64,000 bases of DNA, from the NCBI GenBank assembly GCA_035765635.1, contig DASTWZ010000050.1:62001-126000 (forward strand), given 5' to 3'. Both the position numbers and the translations under genes were made by a program. Numbering within the stretch: position 1 is the stretch's first letter; the number at the start of each line of letters is the position of its first letter. The DNA is from EW11 sp035765635. Lineage in GTDB: Bacteria > Verrucomicrobiota > Verrucomicrobiia > Opitutales > Opitutaceae. Positions 1 through 8,910 of this stretch are shown piece after piece. The notes beneath the pieces were generated by a model. The model was not told the origin of the DNA and did not search any database. It saw nothing but the letters and a program-made list of their open reading frames with translations.

Positions 1-280
1 CAATTTTGATCGCACTCGCCAACGTGGCGTCCTCGATGGGGATTTGTACCGCGGGGAGGCTCTCCAAGCGCGCCACCTCTCTCGCCTCGCTTAAATCCGC
101 AGAGGTCGATGAAGGAACAGGCGCCGGATTCGCGACCGTCTGCCGCGCCACCTGCGCGACATCGTCCGTCAGGCGACTCAAGCCGACATCGGCCGCGCTA
201 ACACGGAACGCACCGGCCAGAAGCCAGACTGCGGCCAACATTAAAATTCGCCCACCACTTCCCGCCAAATTCAGAACCAT
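1..280 (-). CDS. Exported protein, probable secretin (PilQ/GspD-like), 5' part only
   Basis: Only the first 93 codons are inside the window; the gene runs off position 1. The ATG at 280 opens a signal peptide (a long hydrophobic stretch ending near VSAAD), followed by a Pro/Ser/Thr-rich linker and the segment LPAVQIPIEDATLASAIKI, which resembles the start of an N0-type domain of outer-membrane secretins. It is the last gene of the long minus-strand pilus/secretion operon, 39 bp after the PilC/GspF-like gene, where a secretin would be expected because PilM/N/O/P-like genes precede it. The exported N-terminus is seen directly. The secretin call rests mainly on context; another periplasmic assembly protein is possible. 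Confidence 0.45.
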   Translation of the reverse strand, partial: MVLNLAGSGGRILMLAAVWLLAGAFRVSAADVGLSRLTDDVAQVARQTVANPAPVPSSTSADLSEAREVARLESLPAVQIPIEDATLASAIKI

Positions 281-319
281 AAGAAATAAAAATCTATACT
301 CCGTGTTTTTGTCTATATT

Positions 320-1684
320 TTATTGTTTGGCATTGCGACTTTCGTTTGGAGTCGCATGCCGCCGCACCGCGTCCGCGTTCTGCTGCTTGAGCGTCTTTTC
401 TAGAACAAGCATCGAGGGCATGCCCACCAGCGCGGCCATCAAACCAATCACGACACCCATGACCGCGAGGTTGATCGGCTTCACGACCTTGGGAAGTGCT
501 TCGATCTTTGCGTTGGCTCGTTCGGAGAATTCCGTGGCCAGTCCGCGCAACACGCTTTCCAAATCGCCGAGCTCGCCTCCCGCTTCGATTTTTCCAGCAA
601 GTCGTCGACCCTCCTCGAGTCCCAGACGGCGTCGCTCGGCCAAGAACGCCTTTTCCATATCGAGACCCGACGCGCACCGTGCATACGCAGCCTGAAAAAA
701 TTCCTCGATCAAGGCATTGCCCGAAACTTCTCCCGCCAATCGAAAGACCGTTTCCGGGTGTACACCGGCTTTGTGCAACACGGCGAAAAGCGGAAGGCTT
801 CGCGAAAGAGCTACATTCCGCACCAAGGGTCCAATCGCCCAAACCGACGCAATCACCCGCTGGCCCATTCGGCTCCGAAAAAACCCTCGGGCTCCAAACC
901 ACGCGAGCAAGCCGCCCACAATCGCGACCGCGGCAGCAACGACGCCGTGGTGATTCACCCAGCGATTTGCGGCGAGCGCCACCCGATATGGCCAGGGAAG
1001 ATCAAGCCCCAGACCATTGAACATCGCGGCGAAGCTCGGGACGAAATACAGCAACGTGGTCAAGACCAAGACCACCAGCATCGCGGCGGTGATGATCTGA
1101 TCGAGCATGGTGGATATGAATCGTCGTCCGCGGGACGCTTGCTCGCGCAACGTGACCGCCAGCGAATGGTAGAGCCCGGCACGTTGCTCCGGCGGCAATT
1201 CCGTCGCCGCTTCCGCCAAGGCACAGTGCGCGCGGGAAAAAACTTCCGGAAAATCCTCCAGCGCTTCATGGAGCGGCCGTCCGTGGTTCATCCGCCACCT
1301 AACCGCTCCTAATACGCCACGCATGCGCGGAGCCGCAACCATCCGTGTCGCGCGCGCCAGTGCCACGCTTTCCGTGCCTCCACCTTTGATCGTGATGCTC
1401 AGGTTTTCCCAGAAATCCGCGATTTCGGCTCCTGTGACTTTGCGGCTCGCACCAACTCCATCCCAAAATCCAACCCGAACACGACGCGCGACTTCGTCGG
1501 GACTAAGGCCAACGCCGAGATCCGCGCTCTCTTCGAAAGGCGTGTACACAACGCTCGCATAGGGCGGCACAGACGCATCTCCGCGCCGCAGCACCATGAA
1601 GGTTCTGACCTGCCACTTTCGCCTCACACTTGGTGCCGCGGCACGAACAGACGATCGAGAGAGAGCCATGGTCGTTGCGTTCAT
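320..1684 (-). CDS. PilC/GspF-like inner-membrane platform protein
   Basis: A 454-residue polytopic protein with the GspF/PilC layout. It has two related helical cytoplasmic domains (about residues 85-200 and 285-405), hydrophobic segments near 193-215 and 245-270, and a C-terminal membrane segment near 408-430. In this family the protein is the inner-membrane base on which the assembly ATPase acts during pilus or pseudopilus polymerisation. The start lies 1 bp after the stop of the GspE/PilB-like ATPase gene, its usual partner. The N-terminal 80 residues are Arg-rich and poorly conserved. No frame damage is seen. It could serve a type II secretion-like or a type IV pilus-like machine; the sequence alone does not separate these. 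Confidence 0.85.
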   Translation of the reverse strand: MNATTMALSRSSVRAAAPSVRRKWQVRTFMVLRRGDASVPPYASVVYTPFEESADLGVGLSPDEVARRVRVGFWDGVGASRKVTGAEIADFWENLSITIKGGGTESVALARATRMVAAPRMRGVLGAVRWRMNHGRPLHEALEDFPEVFSRAHCALAEAATELPPEQRAGLYHSLAVTLREQASRGRRFISTMLDQIITAAMLVVLVLTTLLYFVPSFAAMFNGLGLDLPWPYRVALAANRWVNHHGVVAAAVAIVGGLLAWFGARGFFRSRMGQRVIASVWAIGPLVRNVALSRSLPLFAVLHKAGVHPETVFRLAGEVSGNALIEEFFQAAYARCASGLDMEKAFLAERRRLGLEEGRRLAGKIEAGGELGDLESVLRGLATEFSERANAKIEALPKVVKPINLAVMGVVIGLMAALVGMPSMLVLEKTLKQQNADAVRRHATPNESRNAKQ

Positions 1685-1685
1685 T

Positions 1686-3959
1686 TCAGTTAAAATTGGC
1701 CCACTCGTCCCCCTCCCAGGCGTCCTGCAGCGTCAACGCTTCTTCCACCGTAGTTGCGCCGGTCGCAGCCAATTCCAGCGCGTTCTCGAATACGGTGGGC
1801 AGACCGTGAAACGCCATCCAATCCGAATACGCCTGGGACGGCGCCCGCTCTTCAATCAACCGACGCACCGTCGGCACATTGGGTAAAACTTCGATCGCCG
1901 CCAAACGACCGCGATAACCGCGATTCCGACAATGGTCGCACTCTACTGTCTTCGCGCTCGGACGAAACAGGGTCGTCGGCACCGCGCAACCATGTGCAGA
2001 AAAGAGCGCCTGTTCACGTTGCGTCGGCGCGTACTCTTCGCGGCATTTCGGACAGACCCGACGGATCAGTCGTTGGCAAACAACCAATATCAATGACTCC
2101 GCCAACATGTTCGCGTCGGCACCGAGATCGGTCATGCGAATCACCGAGGTCGGACAGGACTTAGTGTGCAGCGAACCGAAAACCAAATGACCCGTCAGCG
2201 CCGCGCGCAGGATCGTCTTCGCTGTGTCCTCGTCGCGAATTTCGCCGATAAGGCCGACGTCCGGATCTTGTCGCAAGAAGGCACGATTCAATGCTGCCCA
2301 CGTGACGTTGCGCCGCGAATTGATCTCTGCCTGATTCGTCCCATCGAGCAGGATCTCGACGGGATTTTCCAGCGTCGTTACATTCAACTCCGCACGATTC
2401 AGCACCGACAAAGCCGAAAAGATCGTCGTGGTTTTTCCAGAGCCCGTCGGCCCGCACACGAGGATCAATCCTTCCGGCCGCGAAATCGCTCGATTCATCA
2501 AACGCGCTTGGCGCATCGGCATCAAATGCTCGAGCGCCGGGACCGCGCCTTGCCGGGGTAAGAAGCGAAGCGCGATCTTTTGGGTGACGCCGCGAACGGG
2601 ATAAGCGTTGGCCCGCACTCTCACGCTTTGATTCCGCGACAGAACCTTGGCGATCAGCTCGATTTGAAAACTGCCGTCTACGGGACGGTACTTGTCACTC
2701 CCCAACCCCACCTGCGTCATCAGACTGTAAACCATTCCCTCACCTACCGAGGTCGGCACTTCCAATATCTCCTCGAGCAGTCCGTCGATGCGCTGACGAA
2801 CGCGGGTCGTCGTCGCACCGGGTTCGATGTGGAGATCCGTCGCGCCGTCGCGCAGCGATTTGAAGATCGCCCATTTCCACAGACTCTCCGGCTCGGCCGA
2901 GTCGCGGTGGCGCGGGTCGAAACGGCTCCAATCTTTCTCGTCCAAGACGACAAGGCGTTCCTCCGCCTCGATGACATCCGCTTTCGTCGTCCGCGCCGCA
3001 GTCTGTCCGGGAAGAACAATTTTGAACGGTGTGTTTGTCCCACTGACTGCTCCAGACGGATTCACCGGAGAAGCGCCCGTCCCTTCGCTTACAGTCGGAG
3101 GACGCATCCCCTCCGCGTCCTGCGTTCGAAGGAGCCAATGAATCGTCCAGCCCTGCCCAAGCTCGGCATACAATCGATCTTCGGCTTCAGCCTGCGGCAA
3201 GGTGGTCGCAGCGCACCATAGATGCCGATCCAGCTCAGCGACGACCGTGATTTTTTTCCGCAGAGCTTCAGGCAAAAGCTGCTGCGCTGTTTCGGGGCAT
3301 CGCAGCGGCGCCAATGTTGCCACCGCGCATTGGGCTAAAACAAACCGCACCGCCGCCTCGTATCCGGAATCAAGATACGCCGCGGACCCGGCCGACAGCA
3401 TTCGCGCGAGCATTGTCGCTTCGTGCGATCTCATCAAAAAATATTCCTGCAGAAATCGCAGTGCGTTCGGACGATCGGTTGGCATCACAACTGTCGGCGG
3501 GAATCGTCCAATTCCACTTCCAAATTTTGCCGCGATAGCTTCGCCAAGCACACGCCCCTCAAGCAGCATCGCCACCTTGGACAACTGCCTCTCGTAATCT
3601 TCAACTTGCAGGCAAACGGGTTGAAACGTGCCCCACGGCAAGGGAGGCGATCGCAATTCCAAATTCACATGACCCAAGATCAGCACCGGACCAACGGCTC
3701 CGATCGGCACCCACGGCATTGCGTCGCTATCGAAGGTCATCGCATTCGCCGCCAGCCACGCCGCGAAAAGCAACACCGCATCTGCATCGATCGTCGACGA
3801 GAGCGCCACAGGATAAATGCGATGCGACTCGAACGCCTCAGCCAAGGCGTCGGCCTCGAGCAAATAACCATTCGCCAAGGGCTCTGGCAAAGCGCGGCTC
3901 AGAGCGAGCCGCTGATCGCCGCGCCAAACAGGAGAGAGCAATTCGAAATGCTCGCGCAC
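1686..3959 (-). CDS. PilB/GspE-like assembly ATPase
   Basis: A 757-residue secretion ATPase. The C-terminal half has a perfect Walker A (GPTGSGKT, residues 503-510), an Asp box around LENPVE, a Walker B region (VGLIGEIRD) and a His box (FGSLHTKS). A zinc tetracysteine follows as CPKC and CDHC pairs, typical of extending PilB/GspE rather than retracting PilT ATPases. The roughly 350-residue N-terminal part is divergent and could hold a GspE-N-like domain. It powers subunit assembly at the inner membrane, working with the PilC-like protein encoded 1 bp downstream. The start is GTG, 1 bp after the stop of the PilP-like gene, so translation is probably coupled. Confidence 0.9.
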   Translation of the reverse strand: MREHFELLSPVWRGDQRLALSRALPEPLANGYLLEADALAEAFESHRIYPVALSSTIDADAVLLFAAWLAANAMTFDSDAMPWVPIGAVGPVLILGHVNLELRSPPLPWGTFQPVCLQVEDYERQLSKVAMLLEGRVLGEAIAAKFGSGIGRFPPTVVMPTDRPNALRFLQEYFLMRSHEATMLARMLSAGSAAYLDSGYEAAVRFVLAQCAVATLAPLRCPETAQQLLPEALRKKITVVAELDRHLWCAATTLPQAEAEDRLYAELGQGWTIHWLLRTQDAEGMRPPTVSEGTGASPVNPSGAVSGTNTPFKIVLPGQTAARTTKADVIEAEERLVVLDEKDWSRFDPRHRDSAEPESLWKWAIFKSLRDGATDLHIEPGATTTRVRQRIDGLLEEILEVPTSVGEGMVYSLMTQVGLGSDKYRPVDGSFQIELIAKVLSRNQSVRVRANAYPVRGVTQKIALRFLPRQGAVPALEHLMPMRQARLMNRAISRPEGLILVCGPTGSGKTTTIFSALSVLNRAELNVTTLENPVEILLDGTNQAEINSRRNVTWAALNRAFLRQDPDVGLIGEIRDEDTAKTILRAALTGHLVFGSLHTKSCPTSVIRMTDLGADANMLAESLILVVCQRLIRRVCPKCREEYAPTQREQALFSAHGCAVPTTLFRPSAKTVECDHCRNRGYRGRLAAIEVLPNVPTVRRLIEERAPSQAYSDWMAFHGLPTVFENALELAATGATTVEEALTLQDAWEGDEWANFN

Positions 3960-3960
3960 G

Positions 3961-4428
3961 TCAGTTCCTCCTCATCTTTCCAACGAGCGCCACGCTCGCC
4001 TCGACTTGTCCGGGTTGCTGCGGATCGGTCGACGCGACGTTCAAAACGAGACGATCCGCTTCGATGCGCTTCAAGACGACACGGTACTTGGTCAGCAACG
4101 GCTCTCGCCCGAGCTTCAACTCGTCCCCCGGTTGAAATACCGCCGTGTCGACCAGAATCAGTTCACGGGGTTGCCGCAAAACGGACCGCAGATGCATCGT
4201 TAAGATCGCAGGCACCTTCGTCGCGGGATCATCTTTGTCATGCAGCACCGGTAGCGGCTTTTCTGGTTCGGCTGCGGCAAGAAACGGATTGCGCACGATG
4301 CGCACGGCAATCGGCGCCTTCTTTGAAGGTCGCGCCGTTTCAAAATCGAATTCGCCCCGCGACGCTTCAACGGAAACGCGCGCGATCGCCAGGCCGATCG
4401 CAATTGTGAACAACGCCTTTGTATTCAT
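3961..4428 (-). CDS. PilP/GspC-like periplasmic linker protein
   Basis: A 155-residue protein with an N-terminal hydrophobic segment or signal (residues 5-20) and a periplasmic domain. An 'RNPF' motif around residue 48 resembles the DPF motif of PilP/GspC proteins. A compact beta-rich region follows (FQPGDELKLGREPLLTKYRV), as in the domain that contacts the secretin. The start at 4428 overlaps the previous stop as ATGA and puts the signal-like segment at the N-terminus; an in-frame upstream extension exists but lacks such features. Its position between PilO-like and PilB-like genes matches the PilM-N-O-P order of pilus clusters. Similarity is weak, so the name is largely contextual. Confidence 0.55.
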   Translation of the reverse strand: MNTKALFTIAIGLAIARVSVEASRGEFDFETARPSKKAPIAVRIVRNPFLAAAEPEKPLPVLHDKDDPATKVPAILTMHLRSVLRQPRELILVDTAVFQPGDELKLGREPLLTKYRVVLKRIEADRLVLNVASTDPQQPGQVEASVALVGKMRRN

Positions 4429-5024
4429 TTCCGCGATACAATGCTTTCCGCCGCCGCGAGTGCGGGCCGAGCGTTGGCTGACTCCACCGGATGCAATAAG
4501 GTTACGCTCAGTTGCACCGAGTGGCTCGCGTATGCGGAAAGCGCGCACGACTCCACGCGCGCATACGCATATCGCCCTTCGACCGCGCCGAGCCAGGCCA
4601 ACACGGCGGGCAACGATTCGCCGATAACGTTAAGCGAAACTTGCTGAACCTTGATCGCTCGTCCGGCGACAGCATACGTCCTCGGCTCGCCCGCCACAGT
4701 CGCTCCCTCCGAAGTCAGACCAGCCTGCGTGGCCAGCGATGTGAGCGAGGCGCGTATCGTGTTTCCCAAATCACTCGGCGCTGCCACATCGCTGTATGCC
4801 CGCCAGGCTTTCGTGAATTCTCTGTAGGCTTGGATTCCCCGTTCCCTCGACTCCCGCTCCGCCTCTGCGGCGTGCCGGCAATTCGAGGCGTGCAACGCCG
4901 CCTGAGTGGCCTGCGTGAAAGCTTCGTGTTTCTTCGTGCGAAAAGCAGACGCTGCCAGAAAAACAGCGATCGCCGCGACAAAGAGCAGCAGCAGCGCCAC
5001 AAAGGTGTTTCGATAATAGCTCAT
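4425..5024 (-). CDS. PilO/GspM-like inner-membrane protein
   Basis: A 199-residue bitopic protein: a short cytoplasmic N-terminus, one membrane helix at about residues 8-27, an Arg/Glu/Ala-rich coiled-coil-like stretch (30-75), then a periplasmic alpha/beta domain. This is the architecture of PilO and GspM, which pair with PilN/GspL to form the alignment complex between the inner membrane and the secretin. It starts 3 bp after the PilM/N-like gene and ends in an ATGA overlap with the PilP-like gene. Primary sequence similarity is low, as usual for this family, and the assignment relies on topology and gene order. Confidence 0.6.
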   Translation of the reverse strand: MSYYRNTFVALLLLFVAAIAVFLAASAFRTKKHEAFTQATQAALHASNCRHAAEAERESRERGIQAYREFTKAWRAYSDVAAPSDLGNTIRASLTSLATQAGLTSEGATVAGEPRTYAVAGRAIKVQQVSLNVIGESLPAVLAWLGAVEGRYAYARVESCALSAYASHSVQLSVTLLHPVESANARPALAAAESIVSRK

Positions 5025-5027
5025 TGG

Positions 5028-6485
5028 TTAACTCCCGAAACTCGGCATGATCAGATCCCACGCATAGACGACCCCGCCGCGACGCGCGGATGAAGGAACA
5101 GGATCGTCACGCCGGCCCACTTCGTATCCCAGCGCGTAGAGGCTGTTTTCGATCGAGCGCAGCGCCTGCCTTTGCGACGACTCGGAGCCAAGCAGTGTGA
5201 ATTTCAGTTTCGCCTGAGGCAGGCCTTCCGCCGCCTGAACGGAAACCGCGTCGACCGAGACTTCGGTCGGCAAGGTTTGCAAAAACGAATTCAAGAGTGC
5301 CTGCGCGTGATAATTGCGATCGATCCAGTCCGCCATTTGATGCGCCCGCAGATCCTCCGCTTTGACCGCGGCGATGTGCTGATTCGCAATCGCAATCGCG
5401 CTCTCATCCGCGACACGCAAAGCATCCTGCATTTTCGTGCGCTCGCCTATTTGCCAACCGTCGGCCGCATGCGTCGCCGCGCCACCAATGCATGCAATGC
5501 TGAGCGCGATCATTCCGTACACCGCACTCCGCGACCACGTCGGCAACGCACGACGAACCTCCTCCAGTTCCGACCGCATGTCGTGGCGCACTCGCTCGTC
5601 GATGACTGCACTCAGCGTTTCCTTTGGTTCCGTTTGCAGGTCGAAGTCCTGCGGAATTTGCGTCGGATCCGACGAGATATTTTCGCCGATAACCAGGGCC
5701 ACGCCACGCACGTCCCTCGCGTTCCGCGACGCCTGCAGCCGTCGCAAAATCTGCAGCCGAACTTCCGCTGGCGCACGATTCACCACATACGAAATGCCAC
5801 CTTCGGTGTCGTCGAACGCCCCGTCCCGAACTCCGACAATCAACGCGCTTTGGCCATCAAACGCGACCAATGCCCCCGATGGCGAAGCGTTCTCGTCGGC
5901 CAAACGAGCAAGATGCTGCTCGAGCAAACACACGGTGGGAACACGCACCGCCGCAATTTGAAATCCCTGACTGCGTGCCTCTCGTTCGAGTTGTTGCACG
6001 ATGCCGACGCGAACTCCGGCAACGATCGCTCCTTCCATTGTCGGATGATCAATCGCGACGCGCACGGCATCTTCCGAGAGCCGCTCATCCCCAAACAGCG
6101 AGACTGCGTCTCGAACCCGCAACATGCGTTCCACTCCTGGCGGCCCCAGAGAGGCCGAACTGGATGACGAGAGCGTGGCCTGCCATTGCTGCTCTACCAA
6201 CAACACCAACCACCCGCTCGTTTCTTTGGCTTCCTTGCTCAGATGATCGAGCCACTCAGCGGTCCCACGCCTGAATAGCTCGGAGCGTTTTTCCAGCGCC
6301 GTGAGTTTACCTTGCCGATCGAAGATTATCCGCTGCGTCCAAGCCGTAGATGTACCTCCTCCTCCTGCGATCACCAAGCTTCGGCCGGCGAAACGACGGT
6401 TGAGCGGAAGCGAGGCGTCGCCCAGATGCGGCGTGTACGCATCGCCATTTAGAAGTTCGAACAAGGGCTGGAGGGGTGAACGCAT
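5028..6485 (-). CDS. PilM-PilN-type fusion (GspL-like)
   Basis: A 485-residue protein that combines a cytoplasmic actin-like half (about residues 30-300, with GALVAFDGQSALIVGVRDG around 204-222, like the second phosphate-binding region of PilM/GspL) with a single membrane helix (321-338). A periplasmic coiled coil and ferredoxin-like half (345-485) follow. Classical type IV pilus clusters encode these halves as separate pilM and pilN genes; the one-gene form is the GspL architecture of type II secretion. It lies 11 bp after the PilT-like gene and 3 bp before the PilO-like gene. It probably recruits the GspE/PilB ATPase to the membrane. Confidence 0.7.
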   Translation of the reverse strand: MRSPLQPLFELLNGDAYTPHLGDASLPLNRRFAGRSLVIAGGGGTSTAWTQRIIFDRQGKLTALEKRSELFRRGTAEWLDHLSKEAKETSGWLVLLVEQQWQATLSSSSSASLGPPGVERMLRVRDAVSLFGDERLSEDAVRVAIDHPTMEGAIVAGVRVGIVQQLEREARSQGFQIAAVRVPTVCLLEQHLARLADENASPSGALVAFDGQSALIVGVRDGAFDDTEGGISYVVNRAPAEVRLQILRRLQASRNARDVRGVALVIGENISSDPTQIPQDFDLQTEPKETLSAVIDERVRHDMRSELEEVRRALPTWSRSAVYGMIALSIACIGGAATHAADGWQIGERTKMQDALRVADESAIAIANQHIAAVKAEDLRAHQMADWIDRNYHAQALLNSFLQTLPTEVSVDAVSVQAAEGLPQAKLKFTLLGSESSQRQALRSIENSLYALGYEVGRRDDPVPSSARRGGVVYAWDLIMPSFGS

Positions 6486-6496
6486 GATCGATCGGG

Positions 6497-7573
6497 TCAG
6501 ATGAGAAGGAGGCCTTCTGTAATTCGATTTTGGATACTTTGCTCGAAAGTGATCATGCCGCGCTCGCGGCCGGTGAGCTGCTCGTTGCGCAGCGCCGTGC
6601 TTTGCGCATTCGCAATCATGCTCATCAATTTCGGCACCCGCTTCATCGAAGTCGGCGATTCGCGCAGCGTAAGAATATCGAACACCGGCACCAGGCCCTG
6701 GTGGCCGGGCAAGAGCCGCATCGCGACGATCATTTCCAACGCCAGCGACAGGGTCTGCATCGCCGAACTCTTTTGACCGATCGTGACATCCAGCAACGAC
6801 GCGAACCGCTCCGGCGCCGAGGCCGCGTCGTGCGCGTGAATCGTGGCAAGGACAAGATGTCCGGTCAGTGCGGCCGAGAGGGCCGTCTCGGCCGATGCAC
6901 GATCGCGCAATTCCTGCACGCCAATGCAGTCCGGATTTTGAATCAAGGCCTCCTCCAACCCCGTCGCATAGTCAGCGACATCGACGCCAATGTAGCGCTG
7001 CTGAAACAGCGCGCGCTCCGTGTTGGCGTGCTCGAACTCGATCGGATTTTCCAGCGTGATGTACTTCCCGCCTCGCACCTTCGAACGATTTTGAATGAGC
7101 GATGCCATCGTCCAACTCTTGCCCGCGCCGGTCGGACCACAGATCAAAACCAAACCGCCCGATAGTGTATTCACTGTCTGCGGCAGAATCGCAGGCAGCC
7201 CCAGCTCTTCCGGATCCAGAATATTTTGCGGCAGAGGGCGGATCGCCAATTCCTCTCCGCGGTGATGGCGCGCCCAAGTGCAGCGAAAGCGCCGGCGCTG
7301 AATCTCGATCACTCTGATAAGCGCGCGCAGACGTGGTGGATTCTCCCGCCACGGAGGAACTCCGAGCAACGCGGTAAGCGCCGCATCCCAATCCTCACTC
7401 AACCAAGATTGCAGCGAGGTTTGCAAAAAGGTGTTTGAACGAAGGGCTACCTCTCCCGTCGACAGGAGGCTCATGTCCGTCACGTTGCTCTGTTCCGCCG
7501 CGCGAATGATCAACGTCATCACGCGCTCGAGCGCCTCCTTGACCTGCTCCAATGTTGTCGGCGACGCGCTCAT
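6497..7573 (-). CDS. PilT-like ATPase
   Basis: A 358-residue P-loop ATPase of the PilT/VirB11/GspE superfamily. It shows Walker A GPTGAGKS (residues 146-153), an Asp box (ENPIEFEH), a Walker B region (CIGVQELRD, where PilT normally has a GE-R-D pattern, so Gly is replaced by Gln) and a His box (LATIHAHDA). It lacks the zinc tetracysteine of PilB/GspE, and the AIRNLI motif of typical PilT is not clear. The ATG at 7573 overlaps the previous stop as ATGA; upstream in-frame extension has no family similarity. A retraction role is the default reading. Because a VirB4-like gene sits in the same operon, a VirB11-like role is also possible. Confidence 0.8.
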   Translation of the reverse strand: MSASPTTLEQVKEALERVMTLIIRAAEQSNVTDMSLLSTGEVALRSNTFLQTSLQSWLSEDWDAALTALLGVPPWRENPPRLRALIRVIEIQRRRFRCTWARHHRGEELAIRPLPQNILDPEELGLPAILPQTVNTLSGGLVLICGPTGAGKSWTMASLIQNRSKVRGGKYITLENPIEFEHANTERALFQQRYIGVDVADYATGLEEALIQNPDCIGVQELRDRASAETALSAALTGHLVLATIHAHDAASAPERFASLLDVTIGQKSSAMQTLSLALEMIVAMRLLPGHQGLVPVFDILTLRESPTSMKRVPKLMSMIANAQSTALRNEQLTGRERGMITFEQSIQNRITEGLLLI

Positions 7574-8910
7574 GGAATCACGAGAACCGACAAGGTTTCG
7601 CCCACACTTTCCACGGAACCGACCTGCGGCCGGCCCGCGCGGCGATTGATTCTTTCCAGCAACGGAGCCGAGAAATCCAAGTACCCGAGTTCGTCCGTTG
7701 CTCCGAAATAAAACTGCGCAACTCGCTGCGGCGGCTGGAGCTCGAGCGGAACACGCTGAATCGTCCACGATCCATTCAACAAACGAAGTCCCGCCAAATC
7801 ACTTTCCGGCGCCGCGACTAAAGTCTGACTCTCCTGCCAAAATGAACGGTTCTCCGCCGTGAAAATCGCCCGAGCATTCGTCGAGTGATACGCGACACGG
7901 CTGCTGCCAAAGCCCCAGGCAAATGTCGGCGCGACGGAACCCCAACTCGCGCCGAACAACGACCGCACTTCCGCTGGATATGTCAGCGAAGCAATCTCAT
8001 CCCCCGACTCGATGCGCTCCGCGTCGGCGAGATCAACGGGTACGCTTGCTCCCGACGCGAATTCGGCGGCTCCCATAGCGAAACTCGGTCGGCCAATATC
8101 GATCCCATAGACAAAAGGCACGAAGTCGCTCGGTTCGAAAATCTGCGTTCGACCATCAACGTCGACAAACCACTCCATGCGTCCATCGCCGAGATCGACC
8201 CCAACATCCGTATCGCCTCCTCGATATTCGGCCCACGTTTGGCCCCGCACTGAATGTGCGAGCTCCACCGCATCTAACGTTGTAGTTGCAACGCCAATAC
8301 CTGTGTTCTGACGCGGAATCGGCGCGGTCGCGCTTATCCTGACCACGTTCGACGGCGAAGCCGCGGTCGAAGAGATGTTTGTCACATAAGCAGATCCTGC
8401 AGTCGGCGGCGGTGCGAAATTCGGCAGTCCGATCAACGTTCCGCTGGCGGGCGACAATCCAGGAGCGGCGATCTTGATCGGCGGCAACGGAGGCAACGGG
8501 TCGACGCGCGGTGGCACCACGAGTGCGCTTCGCCCGATCCGAATCCCCGCTGAAACACTGCGCGCCTCAGCCATTTCCTCGAAGCTTTCGTGAATCACCG
8601 CAATCTGCGCCGCACCCACGTGCGCAGTGAGCGGGCTGGTGCCGACCTTCCCGCTGATTTGGTCCACCGATTGCGCAACGTCGCTCAGGACATTGGCCGC
8701 AACCGGATTGGTACCAGTGGCAATGCTTTCCTCGAGCGCACTTCTCCATGCCCGCTTGCGGCTTTGTTCGCCCATGGCCGAGGCGAGTTCGGAAACCATG
8801 CGCAGTCCTCGCACAATCGGAATCACCGCGATTCCAAATACGACGATAGCGACGATCACCTCCTGAATGATGAAGCCACTCCGAGAAAACTGCGTTGGTC
8901 TAGAATTCAT
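7570..8910 (-). CDS. Large prepilin-like protein (minor pseudopilin)
   Basis: A 446-residue protein with a type IV prepilin N-terminus. A basic leader ends in Ser-Gly, followed by FIIQEVIVAIVVFGIAV, in which Glu occupies position +5 after the predicted cleavage. The remaining 400 residues are a large, Ser/Ala/Pro-rich periplasmic domain with no family I recognise. The size is far above that of a usual minor pilin (150-250 residues), suggesting a tip or adhesive function. It starts directly after the stop of the preceding minor-pilin gene and overlaps the PilT-like gene by ATGA. The prepilin signal is seen in the sequence; the role is inferred. Confidence 0.7.
   Translation of the reverse strand: MNSRPTQFSRSGFIIQEVIVAIVVFGIAVIPIVRGLRMVSELASAMGEQSRKRAWRSALEESIATGTNPVAANVLSDVAQSVDQISGKVGTSPLTAHVGAAQIAVIHESFEEMAEARSVSAGIRIGRSALVVPPRVDPLPPLPPIKIAAPGLSPASGTLIGLPNFAPPPTAGSAYVTNISSTAASPSNVVRISATAPIPRQNTGIGVATTTLDAVELAHSVRGQTWAEYRGGDTDVGVDLGDGRMEWFVDVDGRTQIFEPSDFVPFVYGIDIGRPSFAMGAAEFASGASVPVDLADAERIESGDEIASLTYPAEVRSLFGASWGSVAPTFAWGFGSSRVAYHSTNARAIFTAENRSFWQESQTLVAAPESDLAGLRLLNGSWTIQRVPLELQPPQRVAQFYFGATDELGYLDFSAPLLERINRRAGRPQVGSVESVGETLSVLVIP

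Noticed and set aside
3423..4409. 328-codon plus-strand frame opposite the GspE/PilP-like genes
   Set aside because: Arg/Gln/His-rich shadow peptide; the minus-strand genes here show clear domains.
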